Part shown: piece after piece, positions 7,421 to 15,306 of the stretch | Layout: the number at the start of each line of letters is the position of its first letter | Numbering within the stretch: position 1 is the stretch's first letter | Virus record (IMG/VR): IMGVR_UViG_3300044972_000183 | Span: 1 to 22,634 of that record | DNA: 22,634 nucleotides | Reading direction: 5' to 3' (one strand) | From: a virus | Translations under genes and position numbers: made by a program | The notes under the pieces: generated by a model | What the model was told of the DNA's origin: nothing | The model's input: the letters and a program-made list of their open reading frames with translations, nothing else | The model's database searches: none

Positions 7421-7895
7421 TTTCTAGTCCCCAAACAGCAAGCAACGCCGCATCGGCACGCCCGTCGTCCTTCTTTCTAGAAAACATAGTAGCGTGTTCT
7501 GGGAATAATTCAATAGCACGTTCTCTACTTGCGTCTTTTCCCTTAAATAGACGCATTGTTTTTGTCCAAGTCGCAGGGGGCACAAGCGTTACAGCCGCGC
7601 CCAAAGTGGCGAGGACACCTTCCAATACACCGCCTGCACGGCCAAACGCAAAAGAACTGGATACGCCCTGCCCGGGCATGGCCCATGTTTTCTCAACATA
7701 AGCCTGATCGTTTTCATGTATATGTGGGCGGAGGGCTTGGGCTAAAAGAGCAGGGTCTACTTGGTTAACCACCCGTGTCCCGCGCTTAACTTTTATAGTT
7801 GGCATATCTATAATCGTAAGCTGTCGGGTTTCGGTATCCAATATAACTATTGCTCCGAAGGCTCCAGGATCACATCCAACTATATTCATGGGCAT
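7368..7895 (-). CDS. RuvC-like Holliday junction resolvase
   Basis: A 175-residue RNase H-fold nuclease. VGCDPGAFGAIVIL (6-19, Asp9) is the RuvC-type first strand; YVEKTWAMPGQG (67-77, Glu68) and DDGRADAALLAVWG (143-156, Asp144/Asp148) supply the other acidic residues. It probably resolves branched DNA before packaging or during recombination. The start may be ATG 7895 or ATG 7889 (MNIVGCDPG); neither has a clear ribosome binding site. After the usual end near LLAVWGLEN the frame runs on for a short basic tail overlapping the HNH gene, which could be a by-product of HNH insertion. The family is recognised with good confidence; whether it acts on Holliday or other junctions is inferred. Confidence 0.87.
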   Translation of the reverse strand: MPMNIVGCDPGAFGAIVILDTETRQLTIIDMPTIKVKRGTRVVNQVDPALLAQALRPHIHENDQAYVEKTWAMPGQGVSSSFAFGRAGGVLEGVLATLGAAVTLVPPATWTKTMRLFKGKDASRERAIELFPEHATMFSRKKDDGRADAALLAVWGLENANKARSETPRKRTIQR

Positions 7896-7906
7896 TCTGT
7901 ACAGTA

Positions 7907-8038
7907 TTAGAAGCTAGTTCGCAAGTTACTGCGTGGCCCCAAAGACTTACGATGGCGAAGCCCGTCGGGTTTGTGGCGACGCTTTGACTTTGGCTGTGGT
8001 CGCCATGACATATCTTTAACGCTAGTCTTCTTGGCCAT
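7907..8038 (-). CDS. Small very basic protein, 43 residues
   Basis: A 43-codon frame starting MAKKTSVKDMSWRPQPKS, ending NLRTSF, that fills the gap between the transglycosylase stop (8041) and the resolvase start (7895). It begins two bases after the upstream stop. The product is rich in Lys and Arg (KSKRRHK, RHRKS), so it could bind nucleic acid. The ribosome binding site is weak (CCGGGA at some distance), so reinitiation from the upstream gene may be used. No family recognised. Confidence 0.5.
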   Translation of the reverse strand: MAKKTSVKDMSWRPQPKSKRRHKPDGLRHRKSLGPRSNLRTSF

Positions 8039-8040
8039 TA

Positions 8041-8634
8041 CTAAATCCCGGAGAGAAGTCCGATTAACTGATCGCGCTTAGTCTTCTTAGCACCTCTGCC
8101 AAGAGATGCCATGATAGCCGAAAATTGTTCGGCGACATCTTCTGGCGATGCTTTAGGGGCTAGTGAAGCCGGAGCGGCAGCCATAGCGACTTTAGGCGTC
8201 GTCTCTTTCTTCGTAGACATAACCATCTCTGTATCCGGCTTCCCCATAAGGTCTTCCGCGCCAACGAGTTTTACGAATTTACGGACATAATTCTTCGTTT
8301 CGGCGAAGGGAGGTACGCCGCCGTACTTGCTGACGTTTCCGGGACCGGCGTTATACGCAGCCGCAGCAACCACAGGATCGCCAAACTTCTTCAGCATCTT
8401 TGCGTAGTATTTAACACCGCCTTCGATATTCTGATACGGATCGGATATATCAGCGACACCCATTTCTTTTGCGGTGCTGGGCATAAGTTGCATATGCCCT
8501 TGCGCCCCCGCTGAGGAAGAACGAACATTCTTACCGCTGGCGGTTTCATTTTGGTAGATAGCGCGAACATGCGAACGCGGAACGCCGTACTTGTCGGCCA
8601 TCTGATCTACATAACCTGTATAGTTTTTCGGCAT
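8041..8634 (-). CDS. Virion-type lytic transglycosylase (SLT domain)
   Basis: A 197-residue protein with a lysozyme-like SLT domain. Catalytic Glu30 lies in IYQNETASG, followed by SSAGAQGHMQLMPSTA (40-55) and AAAYNAGPGNVSKYGG (91-106), all classic transglycosylase motifs. A Ala/Pro/Lys-rich linker and a C-terminal helix follow. I chose ATG 8634 because GAGG precedes it and the domain begins directly after; an upstream in-frame start at 8703 lies inside the previous gene. No signal peptide is seen. Its location after the ejection-type genes rather than in the lysis cassette suggests a particle-borne enzyme that opens peptidoglycan during DNA entry, in line with many podoviruses. The placement argument is inference; the domain is secure. 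Confidence 0.92.
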   Translation of the reverse strand: MPKNYTGYVDQMADKYGVPRSHVRAIYQNETASGKNVRSSSAGAQGHMQLMPSTAKEMGVADISDPYQNIEGGVKYYAKMLKKFGDPVVAAAAYNAGPGNVSKYGGVPPFAETKNYVRKFVKLVGAEDLMGKPDTEMVMSTKKETTPKVAMAAAPASLAPKASPEDVAEQFSAIMASLGRGAKKTKRDQLIGLLSGI

Positions 8635-8641
8635 AAATACC

Positions 8642-10441
8642 TCAGATTCCCTTACCGAAAGATCGTTTTTCACCATAGACAGGCGCAAAGCCGCCCATCT
8701 CATCGGACTGTACGTCTATCAAGACCTGCCCCTTTGGCGCTAACTTACGAAATCTCTGAAGCATATCACTTGACGCCTCAACCGGAGGTTTAATTACAGG
8801 TTCTGTAGTAGCGGCTGCAGCAGTTGCCGGACTCAGACCAATCCGCGCCATATTAGCTAGTTGCTGCGCTGCGGGGCCAGCTTCACGGGTCATGACATAC
8901 TGCAAGCCCCGCCGTCCTTGCGGGCTATACAACGCGGCCAGTGTGGCCAATGTAGATACCGGCAATTCGTAAGGAACTGCGCCTTCTTGCTGCGCCAGAT
9001 ACGTCCCACCGGCCCCGGCCCCAATGAGGCCAAGTGCTTGCGCGGTAGCCGCACGAGTAAATGTGCCGCTTTCGGCGAGGCCCTTGGGCAACTCCATACC
9101 GGCACGGGCGAGGTCTTCGTAGAAGCCGCCTATCTTACCCCCGCTTAGGGACTTAACTGCGCGAGTAAGACTTGAAGGGCTAACAGTGTTTCCACTGTAC
9201 CCAACAGCCTTATCCAGAACTGTCTGAGCGTTCCACGCCTTATTAAGCCGAAGAAGTTCCTCTGCCTGAGCCGGATTTTGTTCGGCTAAAGTATCGAGCA
9301 TCCAACTACGAACCTGCGCCAAACCGGAACCGACACGACGCTCGAACCCGTCATCGGACTTCATAAAAGTACGAGCAGTATCTGAAAGGCCGCTTAATGA
9401 GTTTTGTAGATTACGGCCAGAGATACGGCCCATAGTATCGGATACGGCCTCTACATTCTGTGTTACCGTAGACAGGAAATCATCCAGCAAACCCTTACGG
9501 CTGGCTGGAAGGTTCAGACTGCTAAAGATATCAAGAGTTTGGTTCTGCCAGTTATCTGGCAGCGCCATATCTAGATTTGGCACAAGGTCGTTAAACTTAT
9601 TAGAAATACTTTTCTTTACCCAACTGACAGCCCTATCTCCCGATAAGTTGCTGGGAAGGTCTACATTAATGAAATCGGCAAGTTTAGTCACCGCCGCCTT
9701 TTCAAAATCCTCTGGAACCGTACCACGGGCTTGGCTAATAAGCGCGCCAAGACCGGGAATAGAAGTAAGGGCCGTCTCCGCCATATTTGCGGCTCGGCCA
9801 ATCGCAGTATCGGTAGCGCCGAGAATAGCACCCGGCGTAAGACGAACGCCGAGATCAGTAAGCGCACGGACACCTTCCGTTACCTTCGGGGCGATAGTGC
9901 TTCCAACAAAATCGCCAACACCCTTCCCGACAACCCCAAGGCCCGCGCCGGTAGCCGTTTCCCCCGCAAATTCGGTAGGCGTCTGTGCTTGCGAAAGAAG
10001 CGCGCTAGTCGCGCCACCCGTTACCGCAGACCCACCAAAAGTAGCGGGAGCCACAGAGCCACCTCCGGCTACGATAAAAGGAGCTACGCCAGCTACATTG
10101 CCGACAATTTGCGACACCTTGGCGGGGGACTGCGCACGCGAAATGTTCTGCTGAGCCAATATATCAGCCGCAGATTCAAATCCTAAGTTTTGAAAAAAAC
10201 GATTTCCTGAAGGAAACGCTTGTTCAAGCCGCATAGCCGCAGTATCCAACGGCTGACGAGCGCCAAGATAAAGTCCTTCGACAATATCAGCAACAGTACC
10301 CAAAGCACCGGGAGACGATGGCCGTTCCGCTACCGGCCTAGAACGAGCATACGACTTCATAGCCGCATCGATAACTTCTTGCGACGTTCCGTCTGGAAAC
10401 TCGTGGGCTACCCCATCTGCGGATACCGCCTTAATGGTCAT
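8642..10441 (-). CDS. Large internal virion / DNA ejection-type protein
   Basis: A 599-residue protein. The N-terminus (MTIKAVSADGVAHEFPDG, then SQEVIDAAMKSYAR) is a short domain common at the start of phage and GTA internal proteins. Residues from about 110 to 200 are Gly/Ala-rich (FIVAGGGSVAPATFGGSAVT, GAGLGVVGKGVGDFVG), consistent with membrane-active stretches; the middle is helical and the C-terminal part is again Ala-rich. The start overlaps the upstream stop (ATGA). It is followed directly by the transglycosylase, an arrangement seen for ejection proteins of podoviruses such as P22 gp20/gp16 or T7 gp15/gp16. I infer a role in forming the DNA conduit; there is no catalytic motif. Confidence 0.7.
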   Translation of the reverse strand: MTIKAVSADGVAHEFPDGTSQEVIDAAMKSYARSRPVAERPSSPGALGTVADIVEGLYLGARQPLDTAAMRLEQAFPSGNRFFQNLGFESAADILAQQNISRAQSPAKVSQIVGNVAGVAPFIVAGGGSVAPATFGGSAVTGGATSALLSQAQTPTEFAGETATGAGLGVVGKGVGDFVGSTIAPKVTEGVRALTDLGVRLTPGAILGATDTAIGRAANMAETALTSIPGLGALISQARGTVPEDFEKAAVTKLADFINVDLPSNLSGDRAVSWVKKSISNKFNDLVPNLDMALPDNWQNQTLDIFSSLNLPASRKGLLDDFLSTVTQNVEAVSDTMGRISGRNLQNSLSGLSDTARTFMKSDDGFERRVGSGLAQVRSWMLDTLAEQNPAQAEELLRLNKAWNAQTVLDKAVGYSGNTVSPSSLTRAVKSLSGGKIGGFYEDLARAGMELPKGLAESGTFTRAATAQALGLIGAGAGGTYLAQQEGAVPYELPVSTLATLAALYSPQGRRGLQYVMTREAGPAAQQLANMARIGLSPATAAAATTEPVIKPPVEASSDMLQRFRKLAPKGQVLIDVQSDEMGGFAPVYGEKRSFGKGI

Positions 10442-11109
10442 TGGATTCGGTTCCCCTTAGCATCGTATGTAAGAGTCTTTTTAGGTTTGGGGAGAATAGC
10501 GGCCTGCGCGGCGCGCATAGCTGGCGACCTACCGGGCCGTACTTCAGAAATACGAGCATCAAGAAACGCACTACGCTCATTCATTAAAGAACGAATTCCA
10601 CTCATTTTTTCTTCGATTTTTGAGTCGCTATCGTTAGAACTTGGCTTAAAGGCATCCAACTTCTGCTGAAATTCCGCCCTGTCTTGCGAACCTTCACCTG
10701 GAACACGAGTGATCTGTGACGCAAGAGAATACAACTGACTTGCCGCAGTATTAAACCTGCCTACATCTTTACTAACAGACGACGTGGGGGCTATGCTTGG
10801 GAAATATTCCCGCGCTACCCGCCAAGGCTCAACACCCTTCAGCGAACGATTATAGATCTGCTCTACGCGGTTAAGCTGCTTTTCGACGCTGCGTACTTGC
10901 GATCTTGCAGCAGTCAAATCTTGGTAGATTTGCTGAGTAGGAACGGGTGCTTCAGCCTGCGCCGCCGCAGCCTTACCGCCCGGCGTTTCAAGCGGCTTTA
11001 GGGGGCCAGTAGTAGCGGGCAATACAACACGCGGCGCGGCGGGTCGAGCGCCGCCCATGTTTAGCTGACGAAGGATTTCAGGGTCAGTAATTTGATCGCC
11101 AGTTGCCAT
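10438..11109 (-). CDS. Probable internal virion protein, 223 residues
   Basis: The start ATG 11109 (MATGDQITDPEILRQ) has AAGGA upstream and follows the previous stop by ten bases; a longer frame from 11154 would overlap the upstream gene. The N-terminal 60 residues are Ala/Pro-rich; the remainder is helical and charged with Gln, Arg and Ser (for example TAARSQVRSVEKQLNRVEQI), suggesting a coiled coil. It sits between other Ala/Gln-rich candidates and the 599-residue ejection-type protein, and so is likely a virion component. No family recognised. Confidence 0.62.
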   Translation of the reverse strand: MATGDQITDPEILRQLNMGGARPAAPRVVLPATTGPLKPLETPGGKAAAAQAEAPVPTQQIYQDLTAARSQVRSVEKQLNRVEQIYNRSLKGVEPWRVAREYFPSIAPTSSVSKDVGRFNTAASQLYSLASQITRVPGEGSQDRAEFQQKLDAFKPSSNDSDSKIEEKMSGIRSLMNERSAFLDARISEVRPGRSPAMRAAQAAILPKPKKTLTYDAKGNRIQ

Positions 11110-11119
11110 CTCGTGTTCC

Positions 11120-11758
11120 TTATTCTTCGTATACTTTGCCGTTGATAACAACAACGTTCATTGGTTTGCCATCTTTTACAACAGCCCTGCGGTCAATAGT
11201 TACACCGGGAATTTCTATAAGACCTTGCGGAGTATTGATGGTTTTACCAGCGCCGCTGAGCGCGTCAAGATATGCTTTATACGCAGGGCTTCCTACCGGG
11301 AACCTAGCTGCGGCGTTTTTCATGTCTTCGGTTGGGGCGTAAGTTTCCGGCGCGATAAACTTCTCGAATTTCTTACCGTAAGACGCAAAAAATACGTCGT
11401 CGGGAATTAAACGGGCTTCCGCTTGCATTTCAGCAGGAAGTGTCGAGATAATTTGATCTTTCTGGGCCTTCATCAGAGCCGAACGCTCCGCGCTTTTACG
11501 CGCCTGATCTATAGTAATACGGTTCTGAAGTTCAGCGGATTTCTGCTGCTGAAGCTGAGCTATAGCTTGTTGCGGCGTTGTCTGACTTCCCCGTGCCACT
11601 GATTTAAGGAGCGCGCTAAGCCCCATAAGTTTGTCGGCCCCAGTGAGCGTACCGCTCAAGTTGCCGCCCATAACCTGCGCCAACTTCTCGGCGTCAGTGA
11701 GCGGCGTAGCGGACGGCATAGGGTTTTTGCCAAAAAGACCGAGCGGATTGAATGCCAT
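11120..11758 (-). CDS. Probable internal virion protein, 212 residues
   Basis: A 212-residue protein starting MAFNPLGLFGKNPMPSAT. It has a Gln/Ala-rich helix (TPQQAIAQLQQQKSAELQNR), a central region with LPAEMQAEARLIPDDVFFAS, and a C-terminal small beta domain (INTPQGLIEIPGVTIDRR, then NVVVINGKVYEE). AAGG lies upstream and the start is three bases beyond the previous stop. Composition and position match a group of internal or ejection proteins in this region, but I cannot name it. Confidence 0.62.
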   Translation of the reverse strand: MAFNPLGLFGKNPMPSATPLTDAEKLAQVMGGNLSGTLTGADKLMGLSALLKSVARGSQTTPQQAIAQLQQQKSAELQNRITIDQARKSAERSALMKAQKDQIISTLPAEMQAEARLIPDDVFFASYGKKFEKFIAPETYAPTEDMKNAAARFPVGSPAYKAYLDALSGAGKTINTPQGLIEIPGVTIDRRAVVKDGKPMNVVVINGKVYEE

Positions 11759-11761
11759 TAT

Positions 11762-12613
11762 CTATGCCTTACCAAAAATACCAAGGGTTTTAAGACCCGC
11801 AAGCACACCTGCAATATCACCGGCGGTTCCGATGGCACCTTGCCCCGGCTGAGTTGTCGTTTGCGTGACTGGGGACGGAAGACCCTGCGAACCCATGAGC
11901 AACGTCTGAAGCTGCTGCTGCGGGAAGCCACGCTGTTCCAAGAAGTCCTTGTAGGCCAGATCAATGTTCTGCTGAGCCATGCCGCGTTGTGCTTGACCCG
12001 CGCCCTGAAGCATCGCCGCATAAGTCTGCTGATTGCCCAGCGCCTGTTGACCGTAGCCTGCAAGAGCCTGTGCACCCGCAAGCTGCTGACTCGGCAGACC
12101 CTGTGCAAACCCAGCGGCTTGCGTGTATCCACGATTATAGAGATCAGCCAGCGTCTGAGCCGTATTCAAATCTTCTTGACCTGCAAGCTGCGCTTCGTAG
12201 ACACCACGGCGTTCGTTACCAAATGCCTTGGCTGAAGCAAGCTGCGCCCGCGTTGATGCGTCACGTTCAGCGCGGTTCTGTGCCAAGCGGGCCATCGTGG
12301 CGTCGATGACGTTGGTCTGGAACGGCGACATGAAGCCGGAGACATCTTGCTGGAACTGTTGCGGCGTGTAGCCCGCTGCGCGTTGGGCAACCTGTGTAGC
12401 TTGGTTAAGCTGCGGCATACCAACTTGCTCGGTGGCTGCGCGGGTGGCGACACCGAACGCCTGCTCTTCAGCGGGTCGGAACTGCGCAATGCGCGGGCCA
12501 CCGTAGGCCTGATACGGAATGGACGCAACCTGCTGTGCGGCTCCATAGTTACGCGCCAGAATATCCTGAATGAAAGGATTGAGCGCCTGAGTTTGCGTAG
12601 TAGTTACCGCCAT
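11762..12613 (-). CDS. Gln/Ala-rich probable ejection protein, 283 residues
   Basis: A 283-residue protein starting MAVTTTQTQALNPFIQDIL. It is extremely rich in Ala, Gln and Gly, with a long helical centre (ARLAQNRAERDASTRAQL, GNERRGVYEAQLAGQ) and ends with a Gly-rich hydrophobic stretch (GTAGDIAGVLAGLKTLGIFG) that could be membrane-active. This composition is typical of phage internal core or ejection proteins. The start overlaps the stop of the 23-residue micro-gene in a TAATG junction. It lacks enzyme motifs. Assignment to the ejection apparatus is inference from composition and neighbours. Confidence 0.65.
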   Translation of the reverse strand: MAVTTTQTQALNPFIQDILARNYGAAQQVASIPYQAYGGPRIAQFRPAEEQAFGVATRAATEQVGMPQLNQATQVAQRAAGYTPQQFQQDVSGFMSPFQTNVIDATMARLAQNRAERDASTRAQLASAKAFGNERRGVYEAQLAGQEDLNTAQTLADLYNRGYTQAAGFAQGLPSQQLAGAQALAGYGQQALGNQQTYAAMLQGAGQAQRGMAQQNIDLAYKDFLEQRGFPQQQLQTLLMGSQGLPSPVTQTTTQPGQGAIGTAGDIAGVLAGLKTLGIFGKA

Positions 12614-12684
12614 TATAATCTCCGTGCGGACTGGCCGCCTAATCCTTCGTTATTACCATATAAATTAAACAATTGACAGCCCAT
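12613..12684 (-). CDS. Micro-gene encoding a 23-residue peptide
   Basis: A 23-codon frame (MGCQLFNLYGNNEGLGG, ending SARRL) exactly fills the gap between the C1q-like gene and the 283-residue gene. Its ATG follows the upstream stop by two bases, with AGGTG seven to nine bases before; its TAA overlaps the next ATG (TAATG). Both junctions match the coupling style of the surrounding operon, supporting translation. The peptide has one Cys, a Gly-rich middle and a basic end. It may be a functional peptide or a translational bridge. Confidence 0.45.
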   Translation of the reverse strand: MGCQLFNLYGNNEGLGGQSARRL

Positions 12685-12686
12685 TA

Positions 12687-13280
12687 CTACTGCACCTGCA
12701 TCACTGATAAAAGGCAAGATGGCCCAGATGGAGCAAATGCCGTTGCAGGAGAAGCATGAAGTTCAAGGTTGGTACTATCAGCAGCCCACATTAATTCAAT
12801 ATAATCGCCAGCAATTAAGGGAAAGAAGTGATCTATGCCCGACGCCGCATGACCGCCGTTGATGTTATCTGTTACCAAAATCGCACTTGCAGGTACATCG
12901 GTTCCATTTTTCCTGAACCAAAACCATGTAGTTTTTGCGCTACTATTGTTGGATAGAATTGTAAAATGACTTGAAAAATTATACACGCCGTCTTCCGCTA
13001 CGACAATCCGAGATGCAGGCGAACCGATTGAGACGCTCTTGCTATTCTCGGTTGTGTCAAAGGTAATGGCATACGCCGTATTTGCAGCGGCAGGAGACAC
13101 ACTAGTAGTTTTCTTAAACTGGCCGTAGAACCCTTCGTAGATCAGCTTGGCTGGTGAGTAAATCCCAACGTCCTGACCCTTCTCGTAAACATTATTCGAG
13201 AAAAGTTCTATAAGGCGGTTGCGTTGCGACTCATAATTCGGATCGTATGCGCCTGGGGGTGGTGGTAGCCTAACGCTCAT
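12687..13280 (-). CDS. Tail-associated protein with C1q/TNF-like jelly-roll domain
   Basis: A 197-residue protein. The first 50 residues (LPPPPGAYDPNYESQRNRL) look like an attachment segment. Residues about 60-197 fit a C1q/TNF-like beta jelly roll: RIVVAEDGVYNFSSHFTI (91-108), WFWFRKNGTDV (119-129), IAGDYIELMWAADST (156-170) and PSCLLSVMQV (187-196). Such domains usually form trimers and in phages are found in fibre tips and other receptor-contacting parts. It directly follows the nozzle gene (ATGA overlap). Assignment comes from motif pattern alone; a different beta-sandwich is possible. A role in host contact or fibre attachment is inference. Confidence 0.68.
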   Translation of the reverse strand: MSVRLPPPPGAYDPNYESQRNRLIELFSNNVYEKGQDVGIYSPAKLIYEGFYGQFKKTTSVSPAAANTAYAITFDTTENSKSVSIGSPASRIVVAEDGVYNFSSHFTILSNNSSAKTTWFWFRKNGTDVPASAILVTDNINGGHAASGIDHFFPLIAGDYIELMWAADSTNLELHASPATAFAPSGPSCLLSVMQVQ

Positions 13281-14758
13281 CTACGGCCACCCGGAATAGC
13301 ATTCAGTCGCTGCGTCCCTACACGCCAACTAGACGGCGTTGTAGTTGTCACGCGCATTTTAATCTGACGCCCGTTGAAACGAACAGATGTCGGCTGTGTC
13401 AAACTATACGGGCCGTAAGTTGTCTCCGCACTTGTCGGATAATAGCGCGTTGTAAACGTGGCGGAGACGCTGCCCAGATTGCGCTCGTCTGGGATTATCT
13501 CATTGATATATAAAACCTGATCGCCTTGGCCAATCTGAAACGGGCCAGTCTCCGCGTATGGTAGCGCCCCGCTGTAATTCAAACCAACTTCATGGTCGTA
13601 TATAAGCCCATCCGTTCCGATCATAATCGGGTTACGGAACACGCCGCGATCAGTACCAGCGGTTCTAGCAAGCGTCCCAATTGACCAATGGTTCTCTACA
13701 TAATCCCAAGAAACGTAGCTGTCGTTTTCGTTGGCTCCAGCCGATGGATAGAACCACCAGACTTCATTGTACTGGCTATTGTTAACGGCGTATACTTTGG
13801 AGATTTGGTCGGCGTTAATGTCATTAAAAACGTAATCATAAACTTCGCATGGTAATGGCTTCACATAGCCATCATAAACGTGGAAGCCCTTCTGCCCCAT
13901 CCAGACAGCCATGTTATCAAGAACGGCAACGCAGTTTGCGGACACAGCGCCACAGGCCCGACCGGCGATTTCAGCCTGGTACACAAACGGCTGGCCGACA
14001 TAGGTAAGCGTGTGCGCGTCGATGTCCGTCAGTATAAGGTTCTGGCCACGGACACGTTTGCCTGTGACAATCCGCCCAGCAGTTTGCAGTTTAATGCTAC
14101 CCGCAAGATTTGTGGAAGAAGCTGTCCAGATAGTGTTGTTTTCAAGGTCTGACCACGCGACCGTCCGCGCATCACCCGAAGCGCCAAGCGCGAACAGGGA
14201 GCGTTCGGCAGATACAAGAAGGCCAATGCAATTTGTTGGCGCGTTTGTAATGACAGCGGCTTTTGTTGGCGTTGTAAAATCAAGCTGCCACTCGTACAAC
14301 TTGCCGTCAGACGTAGAACATCCAACAAGATATTCACCCCAAGTGTCGAGGCTCCACGTTGTAGCAGGCGTTACAGAACCAGTGTCAGGACGAGGTGTGC
14401 CGTAAAAGCCACCACCATAAGTACCGATCCCATAGCCAGCGCCCGTAGAAGCATTGTCCGACCCCGCAGTAAAACTAACAGGGGTAATGTCTACCAGAAC
14501 ATTGGATTGGGTAACAGCATATAGTTTCGACGATGTTCCGGCTGCCATCAAGCGGATATTGCCGTTTGTTTTCCATGTGATAAGAGAACGAGCCTTGCCC
14601 GTTAAGGCAGAAATAGGGCGAACTTCCCAGCCCCCGACAGGCTCCATAGCTCCCTCTGTCCAGCGCACAAGATTAGTGTCATACCAACGTCCTGTTGACT
14701 GAAGTTCAGTTCCGCTGCGATATACGCCAGGTGGTATGGAAATAGGGATCAGTGTCAT
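13277..14758 (-). CDS. Tail nozzle / DNA stabilisation protein (P22 gp10-like)
   Basis: A 493-residue protein that closes the short tail below the adaptor in podoviruses. The N-terminus IPPGVYRSGTELQSTGRW followed by NLVRWTEG and VGGW is characteristic of the gp10-like stabilisation protein family. The rest is beta-rich with repeated WxxL/Y and aromatic turns (for example YNEVWWFYPS, YVSWDYVENHWSIG), consistent with a beta-propeller fold. Start ATG 14758 lies 34 bases after the Rz1 stop; the ribosome binding site is weak. The gene overlaps the next by ATGA. The family assignment is based on pattern recognition; the structural role follows from P22 and SU10-type particles. Confidence 0.8.
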   Translation of the reverse strand: MTLIPISIPPGVYRSGTELQSTGRWYDTNLVRWTEGAMEPVGGWEVRPISALTGKARSLITWKTNGNIRLMAAGTSSKLYAVTQSNVLVDITPVSFTAGSDNASTGAGYGIGTYGGGFYGTPRPDTGSVTPATTWSLDTWGEYLVGCSTSDGKLYEWQLDFTTPTKAAVITNAPTNCIGLLVSAERSLFALGASGDARTVAWSDLENNTIWTASSTNLAGSIKLQTAGRIVTGKRVRGQNLILTDIDAHTLTYVGQPFVYQAEIAGRACGAVSANCVAVLDNMAVWMGQKGFHVYDGYVKPLPCEVYDYVFNDINADQISKVYAVNNSQYNEVWWFYPSAGANENDSYVSWDYVENHWSIGTLARTAGTDRGVFRNPIMIGTDGLIYDHEVGLNYSGALPYAETGPFQIGQGDQVLYINEIIPDERNLGSVSATFTTRYYPTSAETTYGPYSLTQPTSVRFNGRQIKMRVTTTTPSSWRVGTQRLNAIPGGRR

Positions 14759-14773
14759 GCTGTTGTCCGTGTT

Positions 14774-14787
14774 GGGGCGCTGCGCCC
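14774..14787 (-). other. Small GC-rich hairpin between spanin and nozzle genes
   Basis: A short inverted repeat (GGGCG, three-base loop, CGCCC) sits in the 34-base spacer between the stop of the Rz1-like gene and the start of the nozzle gene. No T run follows on either strand, so it is not a typical terminator. It may slow or process the transcript between the lysis and tail genes, or simply be chance. Confidence 0.3.
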
Positions 14788-14792
14788 TTATA

Positions 14793-15146
14793 TCACTTTT
14801 TAGAAGTTTTTACAGCCTCTTCCCATGCTTCTACAGTCAAGCGATGTTTCAAGGCACAATCGCCGTATTTAGCTATAAGATCAACTTCCCAAGTTGCGCG
14901 CTCTGGGTCGATAAGTTGCGATGGCGGGGCTGCGAGTACTGGACAATTACTTGCCAGATTCGCCGGAGGCAGCGGCATTGGCACGATTGATACCGCCTTC
15001 GAGCAGCCCGACAATCCGATAGTCAGCAGCACAATCAGCAGGAACAGCAGGGAGAGTTTTGTATATCTCCCGTATTTCGCGGGTTGTTCCGGCGACCACG
15101 ACATCGGCTTGATCTCGTTGGGTTTGATAAAGCGTAGAAACCTCAT
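14793..15146 (-). CDS. Rz1-like outer-membrane spanin lipoprotein
   Basis: A 117-residue protein in a different frame from the Rz-like gene, overlapping its 3' part and extending beyond. It has a hydrophobic signal segment (KLSLLFLLIVLLTIG, 30-44) followed by the lipobox LSGC with Cys48 as lipidation site. After it comes a Pro-containing stretch (PMPLPPANLASN) as is usual for Rz1. AAGGA lies seven bases before ATG 15146; a second in-frame ATG (15104) has no good site but would give a more usual short signal peptide. It should anchor in the outer membrane and pair with Rz to fuse membranes at lysis. The mature part is longer than in lambda Rz1. Confidence 0.85.
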   Translation of the reverse strand: MRFLRFIKPNEIKPMSWSPEQPAKYGRYTKLSLLFLLIVLLTIGLSGCSKAVSIVPMPLPPANLASNCPVLAAPPSQLIDPERATWEVDLIAKYGDCALKHRLTVEAWEEAVKTSKK

Positions 15147-15306
15147 CTATCTTTCCTTGCATTTCTTGGCGTTGCTTATCCGCCTTTTCCAAAGCCTTGG
15201 AATACGCAGCATCACACCGCCAGTCTCTGACCGTCCACCCGGAGGCAAGGCCAATAACAAGAGCGCCCGCCGCCACATAACCCATGATTGGATTAATCAG
15301 CCCCAT
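14947..15306 (-). CDS. Rz-like inner-membrane spanin
   Basis: A 119-residue type II membrane protein. An N-terminal transmembrane helix (PIMGYVAAGALVIGLASG, 6-23) is followed by a charged helical periplasmic region (SKALEKADKQRQEMQGKI, then VSTLYQTQRDQADVVVAG) that should form a coiled coil. Two Cys residues lie in the periplasmic part (one in WRCDAAY, one in VPADCAADY). GGGGC lies before ATG 15306, and the first 14 bases overlap the holin gene. The overlapping lipoprotein gene in another frame is the defining feature of a two-component spanin. Identification rests on topology and gene arrangement. Confidence 0.85.
   Translation of the reverse strand: MGLINPIMGYVAAGALVIGLASGWTVRDWRCDAAYSKALEKADKQRQEMQGKIDEVSTLYQTQRDQADVVVAGTTREIREIYKTLPAVPADCAADYRIVGLLEGGINRANAAASGESGK

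Noticed and set aside
8635-8703. Longer start for the transglycosylase at 8703
   Set aside because: Lies inside the upstream gene, while ATG 8634 has GAGG upstream and matches the domain start.
9648-10186. Long plus-strand open frames opposite the 599-residue gene
   Set aside because: They are antisense to a clearly coding minus-strand gene, have biased Arg/Pro/Ala composition typical of shadow frames, and no ribosome binding site or family motif.
14010-14405. Plus-strand open frame opposite the nozzle gene
   Set aside because: Antisense to a well-supported gene with the family N-terminus; no translation signal.
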